Assembly (NCBI GenBank): GCA_032881465.1 | Contig: CP126168.1 | Span: forward strand, 1,860,001 to 1,924,000 | Length of the DNA: 64,000 bases | Origin: Parvibaculaceae bacterium PLY_AMNH_Bact1 | Lineage (GTDB): Bacteria; Pseudomonadota; Alphaproteobacteria; Parvibaculales; Parvibaculaceae | Reading direction: 5' to 3' | In this document: piece by piece, positions 16,699-24,123 of the stretch | How positions within the stretch are numbered: position 1 is the first letter of the stretch | How the letters are laid out: every line of letters begins with the position of its first letter | Notes under the pieces: model-generated | The model's input: only the letters and a program-made list of their open reading frames with translations | Databases searched by the model: none | What the model was told of the DNA's origin: nothing | Made by a program: the position numbers and the translations under genes

Positions 16699-16927
16699 TG
16701 CTGCGCTCCTTGGTAGATCCGTTCCATCCGCAGTTGTGGCAATGCCAGACAGCCTGCCCGGCCTCCACTTCGCCCTTGGACGTGCGCCCTGGCCCAACCA
16801 GAACGGCCAGACACTTCTGCTTGCGATTGTGAGGTTTTCGAAGGTGTGAGCATTTGGGACATATCGTTTTCTTGTTGCCGGGTGAGTGGTTTTGAAGCTT
16901 GATGCCGTGTTCGCTAAGGGCTGCCAT
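16595..16927 (-). CDS. Stand-alone primase-type zinc ribbon overlapping the helicase gene
   Basis: About 110 aa (ATG 16925-16927 preceded by AGGTG; GTG at 16936 also possible). The pattern ICPKC ... WHCHNCGW is the CxxC-CxxC zinc ribbon that heads T7 gp4-type primases. The frame continues 104 bp past the helicase start in another frame, giving a low-complexity basic tail. Either the zinc ribbon acts as a separate protein or a frameshift joins it to the helicase. Confidence 0.7.
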   Translation of the reverse strand: MAALSEHGIKLQNHSPGNKKTICPKCSHLRKPHNRKQKCLAVLVGPGRTSKGEVEAGQAVWHCHNCGWNGSTKERSNEPQRTGKRNHGGSGVRSRNPGQDRRRNMRQGRW

Positions 16928-17648
16928 GGTCGACACCTAGGGGCACAAATGCTGCCTGGTCTTCCGGCGGTTTACTTGCGGCATTGTTCGCCCGCTTCAG
17001 CCAGTTGGATGCCGCAAAGAACCACTGCCCGTTCTTGGGCGGGGTGTCGCGGTAGTAGGCATCTGCAGCGGTTAGCTCAGCGCGCAAGTCCGGTACGTTT
17101 GGATATGCTGATTGCCACCGGTCGAAGTCCGCCCGGGTCAGACGAATGACATCACCCTGAAAAGCATAGTCTGGCGCGGTAGCGCCCCCACTTTTCTTTC
17201 CTCCTTCCCCTTCATCCTCCCCTCCATCCTCCATCTGATGGTTGGTTTCCGCTTTTCTCGGAATAGTCGCGCCGTTATCGGAGGTTGGTTCGGAACTAGC
17301 TGCCTCCAAACCGACATAGGTTCGGAATTCAGATGGCATTGAATGGATGTCATTGGGTTTCTTGGGGCGCTGATGCTTGCGGAAGTTCCGAATAGCTCCG
17401 TACTTGCAACCCTCCAATTCGTAACTGCGTACCAGGTCGACTGTCGTCAGTTCATCCAGAAACGCCTCCACATCACAGCTATCAGCCGGGAATATTCTCA
17501 TTTTGAGCGTCGTTGGTTTCCACTCAAACACACCCTTGTCGTCCGCCTCATTGCCAAGCCCCAAAAGTAGCAATCGTGCACCGGTGCTGACCTGAACAAA
17601 CCGCTCGTTTGTCCATAACTGAGGGTGGATACTTCTAATCCTCGCCAT
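16914..17648 (-). CDS. Phage replication initiator-like protein (244 aa)
   Basis: Starts MARIRSIHPQLWTNERF and continues with LLLGLGNEADDKGVFEWKP and YGAIRNFRKHQRPKKPN, the signature of a common phage replication protein with an N-terminal winged-helix fold. A charged linker (about 130-170) leads to a C-terminal segment resembling helicase-loader domains. It sits between the HNH protein and the zinc ribbon/helicase, where an O-like initiator is expected. Start chosen to match family start; it overlaps the HNH stop by 14 bp. Confidence 0.75.
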   Translation of the reverse strand: MARIRSIHPQLWTNERFVQVSTGARLLLLGLGNEADDKGVFEWKPTTLKMRIFPADSCDVEAFLDELTTVDLVRSYELEGCKYGAIRNFRKHQRPKKPNDIHSMPSEFRTYVGLEAASSEPTSDNGATIPRKAETNHQMEDGGEDEGEGGKKSGGATAPDYAFQGDVIRLTRADFDRWQSAYPNVPDLRAELTAADAYYRDTPPKNGQWFFAASNWLKRANNAASKPPEDQAAFVPLGVDHGSP

Positions 17649-18435
17649 CGCCGCCTCCTGGTGGATGTTCTTCAATGAATTCTTCAAGCGTTGATCGCCA
17701 TTGGGTCCAGTTCCTGACCTCTTTCGCGAGCTCCTGCATCTTGTCGACATCGGCGCCGGCATCACGGGCATCCCGAAGGAGGGACATGCACACCCTCTCG
17801 TTCACAAAAGCCAGACGGTTTCGGAGAATTCCCCTGATGTAATACAGCTGGGTATCTTCTTCGTTCAGTCCGCCGCGCTGATTAACACCGGCAATGCGAG
17901 GGATGTAGGAAAAGGCCTTCGACCATGAATCAGAACGACCCTGCTCATCAGCGTTTGGTTGGAAGTACTGCTTGAAGGATGTTTCTGCTGCCGTGATCGT
18001 CTCGTCGAGCCCGAACTTTGTTATCCAGCGTTGCAGGTTCTGTCTTCCAGTGTCGCTGACCGTCCACTCGGACGAATAATGCTCGATCGCGGCCGCAACG
18101 GCTGAAACCTCATCTTGCTCGAGAGAACGCAGCTCCTCCCTCCAGTTTATGAGCATTTCTAGCTGCTCGCGGCGTTCCGCAAGCGCCTCCAGTTGATCTC
18201 GCTGCTTTTCAAGCTCTTGATGTTGATCAAGCGGTCGCGCACCTTTTCCGAGATTGCACGACTCGCATGAGGTAATCAGGTTGAGGATGTCATTGTCGCC
18301 ACCTTCGGCCACTGGCTGAACATGATCCACATGCAGCACGACTTCAGGCGCCTTCTCTCCACAGTACTGGCATTGAAACTTGTCACGCTTAAAGACCTCA
18401 AACCGAAGCTTCTTACCGATTGCTTTGCGAGCCAT
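17635..18435 (-). CDS. HNH endonuclease with C-terminal helical domain (266 aa)
   Basis: Residues 15-65 carry CQYCG ... VDHVQPVAEGGDNDILNL ... CESCN, a four-cysteine HNH fold. A long coiled coil follows (about 70-105), then a helical domain resembling that of phage replication-associated proteins (SFKQYF...FSYIPRIAG). It precedes the initiator-like gene, so a role in replication or recombination is plausible. ATG at 18435 is the only good start. Confidence 0.8.
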   Translation of the reverse strand: MARKAIGKKLRFEVFKRDKFQCQYCGEKAPEVVLHVDHVQPVAEGGDNDILNLITSCESCNLGKGARPLDQHQELEKQRDQLEALAERREQLEMLINWREELRSLEQDEVSAVAAAIEHYSSEWTVSDTGRQNLQRWITKFGLDETITAAETSFKQYFQPNADEQGRSDSWSKAFSYIPRIAGVNQRGGLNEEDTQLYYIRGILRNRLAFVNERVCMSLLRDARDAGADVDKMQELAKEVRNWTQWRSTLEEFIEEHPPGGGDGED

Positions 18436-18514
18436 CTAAATCTCCCATTTCATAGTTGAATGGGAAGAATAGACCGCTGAAATTGGGGATGGGAGATTGA
18501 TCAAAGCACGCACG

Positions 18515-18721
18515 TCAAACCCCCGTCATGGGCGATCCGCCCGGCATTTTGTTGAAGTGATGATCGTCAAGGAACAGGTCCAAAAACGCCTTCCAGGCCA
18601 TCCCAGCGGCAATGCCGTCCTGAATGTGGTCCGACCGCTCAGCAATACCGCGTGCTTCAACATACGCCACCCATCGACGGGTCATTTCGTCCGTTACGGG
18701 TTGGATGTTTGACAGGCTCAT
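18515..18721 (-). CDS. Small phage protein (68 aa)
   Basis: Starts MSLSNIQPVTDEMTRRW at an ATG overlapping the GcrA stop (ATGA). Mostly helical with an acidic C-terminal part (FLDLFLDDHHF). No family recognised. Confidence 0.6.
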   Translation of the reverse strand: MSLSNIQPVTDEMTRRWVAYVEARGIAERSDHIQDGIAAGMAWKAFLDLFLDDHHFNKMPGGSPMTGV

Positions 18722-19305
18722 ACCGCGTTCGCCCCCCAGATTTTTTCTTGCTGGGGCGTCCACCTATCTCGTCCGGCTTTTCTCTTGGGTCGCACATACG
18801 GCGCGCTGACCTGATGCTCCTTGCAGTAAGGCCCGTCTTCTTTGGCGATTGGCGCCATGCAGAAATGGAAGTCCTCGTCCCCAACATCACCGGATGGGAA
18901 CCGGCAATGATGATCGTCGCAGGCAAGGACCGCATCAGGAATGCCGCGAGGCTGTGGAGATGAGTGAACCACCACCAATTCAACTGGCGGTGTCTCAGGA
19001 GCCTCTATCGGCTTCTCAGAATGTTCGTCTTTTTTGGGTGCCGCCTTGGTTTTCTGCTCGCCCGCGAGCGTCACTGGCTTCTTTGGGACCCCACGTCGCT
19101 CTTGTTTGATCTTCTTGTCTGGGGCCTTACGACCCTTAAGACCCATCCGATGCGCCTGACCTATGCAGGCATTCCTTGTCTTTCCAGGTATCTGTCGGGC
19201 GATCAGAGCGAAGCTCAGCCCCTCGCCATAGAGCCTCTTCAGCTTAGCCATTTGCTCTTCCGACCAGCCAGCCGCGCGGTAGGGACGTTGTTTTGCTCTG
19301 GTCAT
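18718..19305 (-). CDS. GcrA family cell-cycle regulator, phage-encoded
   Basis: 195 aa. The N terminus (GWSEEQMAKLKRLYGEGLSFALIARQIP...TRNACIGQAHRMGL) is the GcrA helix-turn-helix, and the C terminus (HCRFP ... HFCMAPI ... PYCKEH) keeps the Cys/His cluster of the family. In Caulobacter, GcrA binds RNA polymerase sigma-70 and activates promoters carrying CcrM-methylated GANTC. A phage copy could redirect that network or drive phage promoters. Starts ATGA-coupled to the RuvC gene. Confidence 0.87.
   Translation of the reverse strand: MTRAKQRPYRAAGWSEEQMAKLKRLYGEGLSFALIARQIPGKTRNACIGQAHRMGLKGRKAPDKKIKQERRGVPKKPVTLAGEQKTKAAPKKDEHSEKPIEAPETPPVELVVVHSSPQPRGIPDAVLACDDHHCRFPSGDVGDEDFHFCMAPIAKEDGPYCKEHQVSAPYVRPKRKAGRDRWTPQQEKIWGANAV
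19056..19069. repeat. Dispersed palindrome GCTCGC-CC-GCGAGC (copy 5)
   Basis: Inside the gcrA-like gene in the linker; encodes LAGE. Confidence 0.75.
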
Positions 19306-19853
19306 CCTGCCTCCTGGAATAGATCGGTCACGAGTGTTGGATGGAGAAAGCCTGTCGCTTTCCAGATCACGAAGGATCGGAGCGCCAAGGCATCGCCTTC
19401 ATTGTCATTCTCGGGGTTCCACCCCATGCGCCGGCATTGCTCCATGATTGTCCCCTTCAACCATTTGGTGCGGTCTTTCTTGGGGATGGAGCGTGGCGCT
19501 TGGGTGCGATGAATAAAGTGCGTTCGAATGTCCGTGAGGTCTGCTTCCGCGACCCGCACTTGCGCTTTTAGGCCCGTCGTCTCAGCGTATGCAGTCAAGC
19601 CATAAAGCTTGCGCAAGATCTTCTTCTGGGTGTTGGTGCGGTAGAGAATAGGAGCTTCAAAGACCAACAATTCCGGTTTCAGCGATTGAATGAGGTCACG
19701 CAGTCGGTCTTCAAACTCGGCAAAAAACGAACCCAGATCGTCACCTGTATTCTCCAGCGTTATAGTGCCGTACTCACACTCAGACAGGTTGTCGACGGGG
19801 CCGAATGCCCACCCCGTCGCTGTCGCTGTATCAAGTGTGAGCAAGGTCGACAT
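19302..19853 (-). CDS. RuvC-like Holliday-junction resolvase
   Basis: 183 aa with the RNase H-fold acidic residues in order: LTLDTATATGWA (first Asp), LVFEAP (Glu, about residue 66) and NEGDALALR (last Asp, about 155). Phage RuvC-like enzymes resolve branched DNA before packaging. The ATG overlaps the preceding TGA (TGATG), so it is coupled to the RMF-tailed gene. Confidence 0.85.
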   Translation of the reverse strand: MSTLLTLDTATATGWAFGPVDNLSECEYGTITLENTGDDLGSFFAEFEDRLRDLIQSLKPELLVFEAPILYRTNTQKKILRKLYGLTAYAETTGLKAQVRVAEADLTDIRTHFIHRTQAPRSIPKKDRTKWLKGTIMEQCRRMGWNPENDNEGDALALRSFVIWKATGFLHPTLVTDLFQEAG

Positions 19854-20371
19854 CAGTGAACGGCTTCCTCTTCCTGCTTCATCTCTTCAGCAATCCGCTT
19901 CTGATGCTCATGCCAGCCTTTGAGGTAGGCTTCTCTTTCTTCGCCGGGACCGTAGGGACACTCTTCCGTGCCGATCCCTTGCATGCTGGAGTTGAAGCCT
20001 TTGTCGAAGGCAACGTCGAGAGTCGGACGTTCTTCATCGAACATCTTGAACTGCGTACCGATGGGCGCACGCATCATCTCAGCATACTTGAGCACGCGAC
20101 TGAGGCTCGCAACGCCCTCTTCTTCCTGATCAATAAGCTCAAGAGCCTGGTCAAGCTCGCCAAGCATGATCCCTTCTGCCTTGGCCGCCTGTCGCAGCCG
20201 CTTGCGCGCGTCCTGCTTGCCTTTCAGGATGGATGACTGCTCATCAACCTCCCTATTTGCATCGATGATCTTCTGGACGTGCGAGAGAAAAACACCCTCT
20301 GGCACGTTGTCTCCGGGGCCCGCAGTTGGTGCGCCGTCGCCTTCATTTACGTCAGCCACATTCTTAGCCAT
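19853..20371 (-). CDS. Phage protein with GapR-like helix and RMF-like C terminus (172 aa)
   Basis: Residues about 28-85 form a helical segment reminiscent of the DUF2312/GapR family. The C terminus (AFDKGFNSSMQG...CPYGPGEEREAYLKGWHEH) resembles the ribosome-modulation-factor-like module found on several alphaproteobacterial phage proteins. Both similarities are by eye. Role unknown; it lies at the head of the RuvC-GcrA group. Confidence 0.6.
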   Translation of the reverse strand: MAKNVADVNEGDGAPTAGPGDNVPEGVFLSHVQKIIDANREVDEQSSILKGKQDARKRLRQAAKAEGIMLGELDQALELIDQEEEGVASLSRVLKYAEMMRAPIGTQFKMFDEERPTLDVAFDKGFNSSMQGIGTEECPYGPGEEREAYLKGWHEHQKRIAEEMKQEEEAVH

Positions 20372-20489
20372 GTCATTTCGTCTCCTTGGGGGTTAGGGGC
20401 TGGATACTCACCCAGCCCGGTCTTGGTATCCGGTTGTGTTGCCGTAAACATCGGCGTCCGGGCTATTGAAGGTTGCCGGAGCAATCCAG

Positions 20490-20846
20490 TCACCGACGTG
20501 ACAAAACACTCCGCCCACCCAATACATCGCGTTCGCTAGTTTCGCTCTCAGCCACCGCATCAAATCCCCTTTCGATCCTTGATTTCAGGATCTGTCGTTG
20601 AATGTTGGCTTTGCGCTCTTCGGCCTCACAAAGCGCCTCGTATTTCTGTTGAACCTGCAGATAGACATGCGCCGGCACGCTCGATAAGTCGCCATACCAG
20701 AGCCGTTTGCCTTGGGATCTGGAAACACCAACCAGGCGTGATGCCCTGTCGATGCCGCGTTGAACACTGTCATTCCAATTTCGACCACCCGCCAAGGCCC
20801 GAAACATGGTGCTGCAGTCATTTACTGTTGCTTCAGCCGTACTCAT
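20490..20846 (-). CDS. Phage protein, possible DNA-binding (118 aa)
   Basis: Start at MSTAEATVND (ATGA overlap at 20843-20846). The centre reads GVSRSQGKRLWYGDLSSVPAHVYLQVQQKYEAL, a helix-turn-helix-like segment followed by coiled coil, common among rhizobial-type phage proteins of unknown role. The 118 bp downstream of it (20372-20489) hold no gene I can see. Confidence 0.6.
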   Translation of the reverse strand: MSTAEATVNDCSTMFRALAGGRNWNDSVQRGIDRASRLVGVSRSQGKRLWYGDLSSVPAHVYLQVQQKYEALCEAEERKANIQRQILKSRIERGFDAVAESETSERDVLGGRSVLSRR

Positions 20847-21064
20847 GGCGTCCGCCTCCGTTCCTGTTTTTCCCGCGCGGCGGGACAATCTCGAACACAT
20901 TCGGATAGGTCCTTCTCCATAATCATTGGCGGGAAAACTGACCTATGACGGAAGAAGCGATGAGACACATTGGAGAAGTGGTAAAAGACATCGTTCAAAG
21001 GGTGGGCGGCGACAGAGACAATGTCGTCGCCTTCCCTTCCTTCAAAGAACGTGCTCTCAGGCAT
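20843..21064 (-). CDS. Possible small coupled protein (73 aa)
   Basis: ATG 21062-21064 overlaps the upstream stop by 8 bp and the TGA overlaps the next ATG, which favours translation. A shorter product from the internal ATG (MEKDLSECVRDCPAARE) looks more protein-like. A plus-strand frame at 20945-21166 (MTEEAMRHIGEVV) competes for the same DNA, so the call is uncertain. Confidence 0.35.
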   Translation of the reverse strand: MPESTFFEGREGDDIVSVAAHPLNDVFYHFSNVSHRFFRHRSVFPPMIMEKDLSECVRDCPAAREKQERRRTP

Positions 21065-22091
21065 CGGCAGGCTCCTGTTGAGGGAACCGGCGCAATTGTT
21101 CTGGCATATCCTCTATCTCGTCGAAGTCGTCGAGACCAGGTGCAGGTGGCGGAGAAGGCCGAGTGACCTCCCCCGCCGATGCGTTTGCACTTTCGGTGCC
21201 GCTAACGCCAGCGCCGACCATCCGGTCGGAGGCAGCTGGGATCGACGAAGGTTGCCCCTCTACTCCAGCCTCAGCTGAACCATCTTCATGGCCAACCACA
21301 GGTGAGGTCCTTTCGGATACCTCCTCACATGGCCCATTTGCCAAGGACATCTCAGCGGATTGCACTCGGTCAATCACCGCCTGAGCCAAATCTTTCTGTT
21401 CATGGGAGAGCACGACTTGCAGCCGCTTCAAAGACCACTTGAAGAATGCGATCTGTTCAGCACCCGTCATCTTGTCCCAGCGCTTGTGCATATCAGCAAC
21501 GCGGTCAAACGGCTCTTCTTCGCCCTCTGGCTCAACCTCTTGCGCCTGCCCTTCTACCTGTTCAGGGAGCCGCTTCTCAGGCCTCTCAGCCGAAACCGCC
21601 TCGCCAACAGCCGTGCCATCCATGACAGGCTTGTCTTCATCAGATTCTCTCTCATCTGGCAGGTCCGGTGTCTTTCTCTGGTTATTAATAACCGGGCTCT
21701 TGCGGGTGAGCCGCGCAAGGTCAGTGGTGTTGATTTCACCGCGGGCGGCTTGGTCAAGCAGTTCGTCTTGGCGCGCCGGATCAAGGAACGCGACCTTCTG
21801 GTAGTAGGTGAAAGACAAGTCCCACCGGCGCCTGTCATGAGGGAACTTCTTTGCAACCTGCATGTATTTGCGCAGTGTCTCGTTCTGTCGACGCGTGAAC
21901 TTGAGCGCTTGCTCCCACTGGTCAGGGAAATGTTCCTCGCCATAGGCCAGCACGTCCCCAAGCACCCAAGGTATTTTGCCCCAGACAGTTTGCATCCCAA
22001 GAGCAGTGCGAGACCAATCTTCATAAGACAGGCCATCGGGCAGGATCATGCCCATCTCATCGTCTTGGGGAGAGGGTACGAGGTCGGTCAT
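21057..22091 (-). CDS. Large phage protein, putative DNA-binding N terminus (344 aa)
   Basis: First gene of the leftward early operon. Residues about 20-125 (LSYEDWSRTALGMQTVWGKI...VLGDVLAYGEEHF...LSFTYYQKVAFLDPARQDELL) match a recurring phage domain that looks helical and ParB/KorB HTH-like. The rest is acidic and low complexity (about 130-335). It contains one copy of the AT-core palindrome at 21679. A regulator or replication factor is possible; no function assigned. Confidence 0.7.
   Translation of the reverse strand: MTDLVPSPQDDEMGMILPDGLSYEDWSRTALGMQTVWGKIPWVLGDVLAYGEEHFPDQWEQALKFTRRQNETLRKYMQVAKKFPHDRRRWDLSFTYYQKVAFLDPARQDELLDQAARGEINTTDLARLTRKSPVINNQRKTPDLPDERESDEDKPVMDGTAVGEAVSAERPEKRLPEQVEGQAQEVEPEGEEEPFDRVADMHKRWDKMTGAEQIAFFKWSLKRLQVVLSHEQKDLAQAVIDRVQSAEMSLANGPCEEVSERTSPVVGHEDGSAEAGVEGQPSSIPAASDRMVGAGVSGTESANASAGEVTRPSPPPAPGLDDFDEIEDMPEQLRRFPQQEPADA
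21679..21695. repeat. 17-bp AT-core palindrome TGGTTATTAATAACCGG (copy 2)
   Basis: Inside the 344-aa gene, about 400 bp from its start. Identical to the copies at 12041 and 32283. Confidence 0.7.
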
Positions 22092-22143
22092 GCCCTACCC
22101 CCAATCATCATTGACGGAGCACAACATGCTGGTGAATAGTTGG

Positions 22144-22173
22144 TGCGCGTCGATGCACCACCACCGACGCGCA
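22144..22173. promoter_or_regulatory. 9-bp inverted repeat in the divergent intergenic region
   Basis: TGCGCGTCG (22144-22152) and CGACGCGCA (22165-22173) are a perfect inverted repeat with a 12-base spacer. It lies between the leftward early operon and the plus-strand membrane protein gene, so it may be an operator or a leader hairpin. Confidence 0.5.
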
Positions 22174-22207
22174 ATCCCACCCGGTTCCATTTCAGAGGAA
22201 CAACCGA

Positions 22208-22555
22208 ATGGAAACTCTGTTTGGCAAAGCGCTTGGCGATCTCGCCAGCCTTTTGAAAGAAAGTTGGTTCACCGGTATGGGATTCGTTGGGCTTTTCTTG
22301 GTTGCCTACGTGTTGCTGTTCGGCGCAGCACAAGACGACTTTCTTGTCGCGGCAATTGCTGCTGCGATGATGGGAATTGGTTTTGGAGAAGCAGAAACGC
22401 GCTCTCTGCGCCAGGAACTGAACAGACACGACGGGGTACGGTTCGTCGCCACCACAAAAGTGCGGCACCTCAACAATCGAAGCATCGCACTGTTTGCTTT
22501 CGGGGCAGTCGCCGCTTGCAGCGCTGCAGGTCGAGCTTTCTTTCTGATGCTCTAG
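22208..22555 (+). CDS. Phage membrane protein in the immunity region (115 aa)
   Basis: GAGGA eight bases upstream supports the ATG at 22208. Three hydrophobic segments are visible: about residues 24-40, 45-58 and 92-113, with a charged stretch between the second and third. It is convergent with the Cro-like gene (8 bp between stops). Inner-membrane proteins beside repressors often act in superinfection exclusion, but no family match is recognised. Confidence 0.65.
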   Translation: METLFGKALGDLASLLKESWFTGMGFVGLFLVAYVLLFGAAQDDFLVAAIAAAMMGIGFGEAETRSLRQELNRHDGVRFVATTKVRHLNNRSIALFAFGAVAACSAAGRAFFLML

Positions 22556-22563
22556 CATCCGCC

Positions 22564-22764
22564 CTACCCCTCCGCCGGTTCTGGAAAGAAATCAGCAGCG
22601 GTTACGGCTCCGCCGGTTGTGGCGATGATCTTGTTCATCGCGTCTCGGCGCGGGACACGCTCCCCAGACAACCATTTGCGGACACCGGAGACCGAGGAGC
22701 CCACCGCATCAGCGAATTCGGCGTGATCGATCTTGTTTTCTTCTAGGTACGATTTGAGCTTCAT
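22564..22764 (-). CDS. XRE-type Cro-like regulator (66 aa)
   Basis: A compact helix-turn-helix: HAEFADAVGSSVSGVRKWLSGERVPRRDAMNKI. Size is that of Cro proteins. Its promoter (22771-22799, minus) has an operator in the spacer, and the -10 box ends only six bases before the ATG, so the transcript would be leaderless. It is divergent from the larger XRE gene; which of the two maintains lysogeny cannot be told from sequence. Confidence 0.8.
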   Translation of the reverse strand: MKLKSYLEENKIDHAEFADAVGSSVSGVRKWLSGERVPRRDAMNKIIATTGGAVTAADFFPEPAEG

Positions 22765-22770
22765 GAGCCG

Positions 22771-22799
22771 AACTTACCCATTTCGGGTAACTTCAGCAA
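22771..22799 (-). promoter_or_regulatory. Promoter of the Cro-like gene with internal operator
   Basis: On minus: TTGCTG, a 17-base spacer containing TTACCC, then TAAGTT. The operator TTACCC-N5-GGGTAA (22774-22790) fills the spacer and overlaps the -10. The expected start point is at or next to the ATG. Confidence 0.65.
22774..22790. promoter_or_regulatory. Operator O1 TTACCC-N5-GGGTAA
   Basis: Perfect 6-5-6 palindrome; spacer ATTTC on plus. Confidence 0.75.
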
Positions 22800-22807
22800 G
22801 AAATATC

Positions 22808-22824
22808 TTACCCATTTTGGGGTA
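22808..22824. promoter_or_regulatory. Operator O2, imperfect right half
   Basis: TTACCCATTTTGGGGTA: the left half and spacer match the other sites, the right half carries an extra G. A TATGTA at 22823-22828 could be the -10 of a weak rightward promoter for the XRE repressor. Confidence 0.65.
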
Positions 22825-22859
22825 TGTAGTTTCCGTGCCCAATGTGGAGACTCGCGCCC

Positions 22860-23291
22860 ATGGGTAACAACATCGAAATGTGGCGGAAACAAAAGGGCCT
22901 CACGCGCAAAGCGCTGGCGGAGGCGGTCGGCTGTGGCGAAACGCAAATCGTGAAGCTGGAGCGCGGCGAACGGCGCCTTACAGAAACATGGATGACCAAG
23001 ATTTCCGATGCAATGGAGATCACAGTCGCCGAACTGATTGACCCAGAAGCCAATCCAGTTGCTTCAGACAAGCCACCTTCGCTTCAAGAGAAAGCGACCT
23101 TTATCACTCTTCTGTTGCTTGATAACTGGGAGAAAGAAAACGGCGTCGAGCTTGGCCCACGTGCCCGTGCCGCATCATTCGCTGAGATTTACGAAGTCGC
23201 CGTTGGTAGAGAAGATGAACCCGAAGCGGCAGCGAAAGCCCTACAACCCGTCTTCGATACAGCGTTAAGGCTGGCCGTAAAACTCGGCTAA
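22860..23291 (+). CDS. XRE-type repressor (143 aa)
   Basis: Start MGNNIEMWRKQKGLT chosen because GGAG lies ten bases upstream; ATG 22842 has none. Residues about 5-58 form a classical helix-turn-helix (LTRKALAEAVGCGETQIVKLERGERRL). The C-terminal half (EKATFITLLLLDNWEKENG...) is not a LexA/CI-type peptidase, so SOS cleavage is not expected. Its stop overlaps the stop of the last gene of the opposing quorum-sensing operon (23288-23291). Confidence 0.8.
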   Translation: MGNNIEMWRKQKGLTRKALAEAVGCGETQIVKLERGERRLTETWMTKISDAMEITVAELIDPEANPVASDKPPSLQEKATFITLLLLDNWEKENGVELGPRARAASFAEIYEVAVGREDEPEAAAKALQPVFDTALRLAVKLG

Positions 23292-23467
23292 ATGGATGTT
23301 TTTGGCTTGCTCGGCTCCGCAGCAGCTTTCTTAAAAGCTGGCGTCTGCACCAGTTCGGACTTCGCCTGCCTGACAGCATTAGCAAACTCAAAGTATTCCT
23401 GGCGTTCAGCCTCAGCGATCAGATAGTCGGCGGCCTCTAAAAGGCCTTCTGTCTTTTCGTCAATCAT
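23288..23467 (-). CDS. 59-aa protein coupled to luxI
   Basis: ATG 23465-23467 overlaps the luxI stop (ATGA). Sequence begins MIDEKTEGLLEAADYLIAEA and ends in a Lys/Pro-rich tail: an acidic helical body of about 45 residues. No family recognised. Coupling to luxI suggests a role in the same circuit, perhaps modulating LuxR or LuxI, but that is speculation. Convergent with and overlapping the repressor stop codon. Confidence 0.7.
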   Translation of the reverse strand: MIDEKTEGLLEAADYLIAEAERQEYFEFANAVRQAKSELVQTPAFKKAAAEPSKPKTSI

Positions 23468-24084
23468 GCGGCCTCCCGCACAGTCTGAGGCTCAAGAACA
23501 TCGTCAGGCAGACCAAACAACTCGCGCAAGCCCCTGAGCCCCTCCAGCGTGTTCATGCTTTCAACAGCGACATTCTTCTCGCCAGAGAGGTCAATCTCCG
23601 GCCCGATGGTGCGGAGCTCGACCGGAAGGTAGCTGCTCACAACCGCGAACAGATCCGCTGGGGTGAAGTAGATATAGCTCTCGATCCCATGAGCGAGACC
23701 GAACTCGATACCGGCGGCACAGATCTCCCCCATCACCTTTGCCTGGGCTTCTCTTGAGATGTCCTGGCGGATTGTGAAGCGAGACGCCTCCCAATGCCGA
23801 TCAGTATCTGGCAAAGGCATCTCTGTCACCGAGTCGGGGAAATGGTCCTTCATGAAATAGGGCTGGCTGCACCGCAGAAGGCGCTGACACCCCAGCACTT
23901 CGCCGTTTTCATGGGAAAGCATGTAGACAGCGCTTGGCGTGTCATATTCGTCATATTCCAGGCCATCGAAAGACGGCACGCCCCACCCCTTCTCATCCAC
24001 AAAAACCGCCTTGCGCAGCTCGTGGTGCTTCACCCAGAGATCAGGGTGGCGCGGAAGGGTCCGCCATTGGAGCAAATCAATCAT
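23464..24084 (-). CDS. luxI: LuxI-family acyl-homoserine-lactone synthase, phage-encoded
   Basis: 206 aa from ATG 24084 (MIDLLQW), where family numbering falls exactly into place; upstream in-frame GTG 24105 and ATG 24102 lack a ribosome site. Conserved residues: R24, F28, W34, E43, D45, D48 (LEYDEYD), R68, F82, E99 and R102 (HWEASRF). LuxI enzymes make acyl-homoserine lactones from S-adenosylmethionine and acyl-ACP. The gene follows luxR by 39 bp and is flanked on both sides by phage regulatory genes. An acyl carrier protein homologue lies in the same prophage at 29998. No truncation or missing key residue is seen. Confidence 0.92.
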   Translation of the reverse strand: MIDLLQWRTLPRHPDLWVKHHELRKAVFVDEKGWGVPSFDGLEYDEYDTPSAVYMLSHENGEVLGCQRLLRCSQPYFMKDHFPDSVTEMPLPDTDRHWEASRFTIRQDISREAQAKVMGEICAAGIEFGLAHGIESYIYFTPADLFAVVSSYLPVELRTIGPEIDLSGEKNVAVESMNTLEGLRGLRELFGLPDDVLEPQTVREAA

Positions 24085-24123
24085 GCCCCAAAAATGAACC
24101 ATCACTGTGACGGCTGTATATCC

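Noticed and set aside
20945-21166. Plus-strand frame MTEEAMRHIGEVV..., protein-like at its start.
   Set aside because: No ribosome site, overlaps two minus-strand genes and ends within the coding region of the 344-aa gene. Kept only as a competitor to the weak minus call at 20843.
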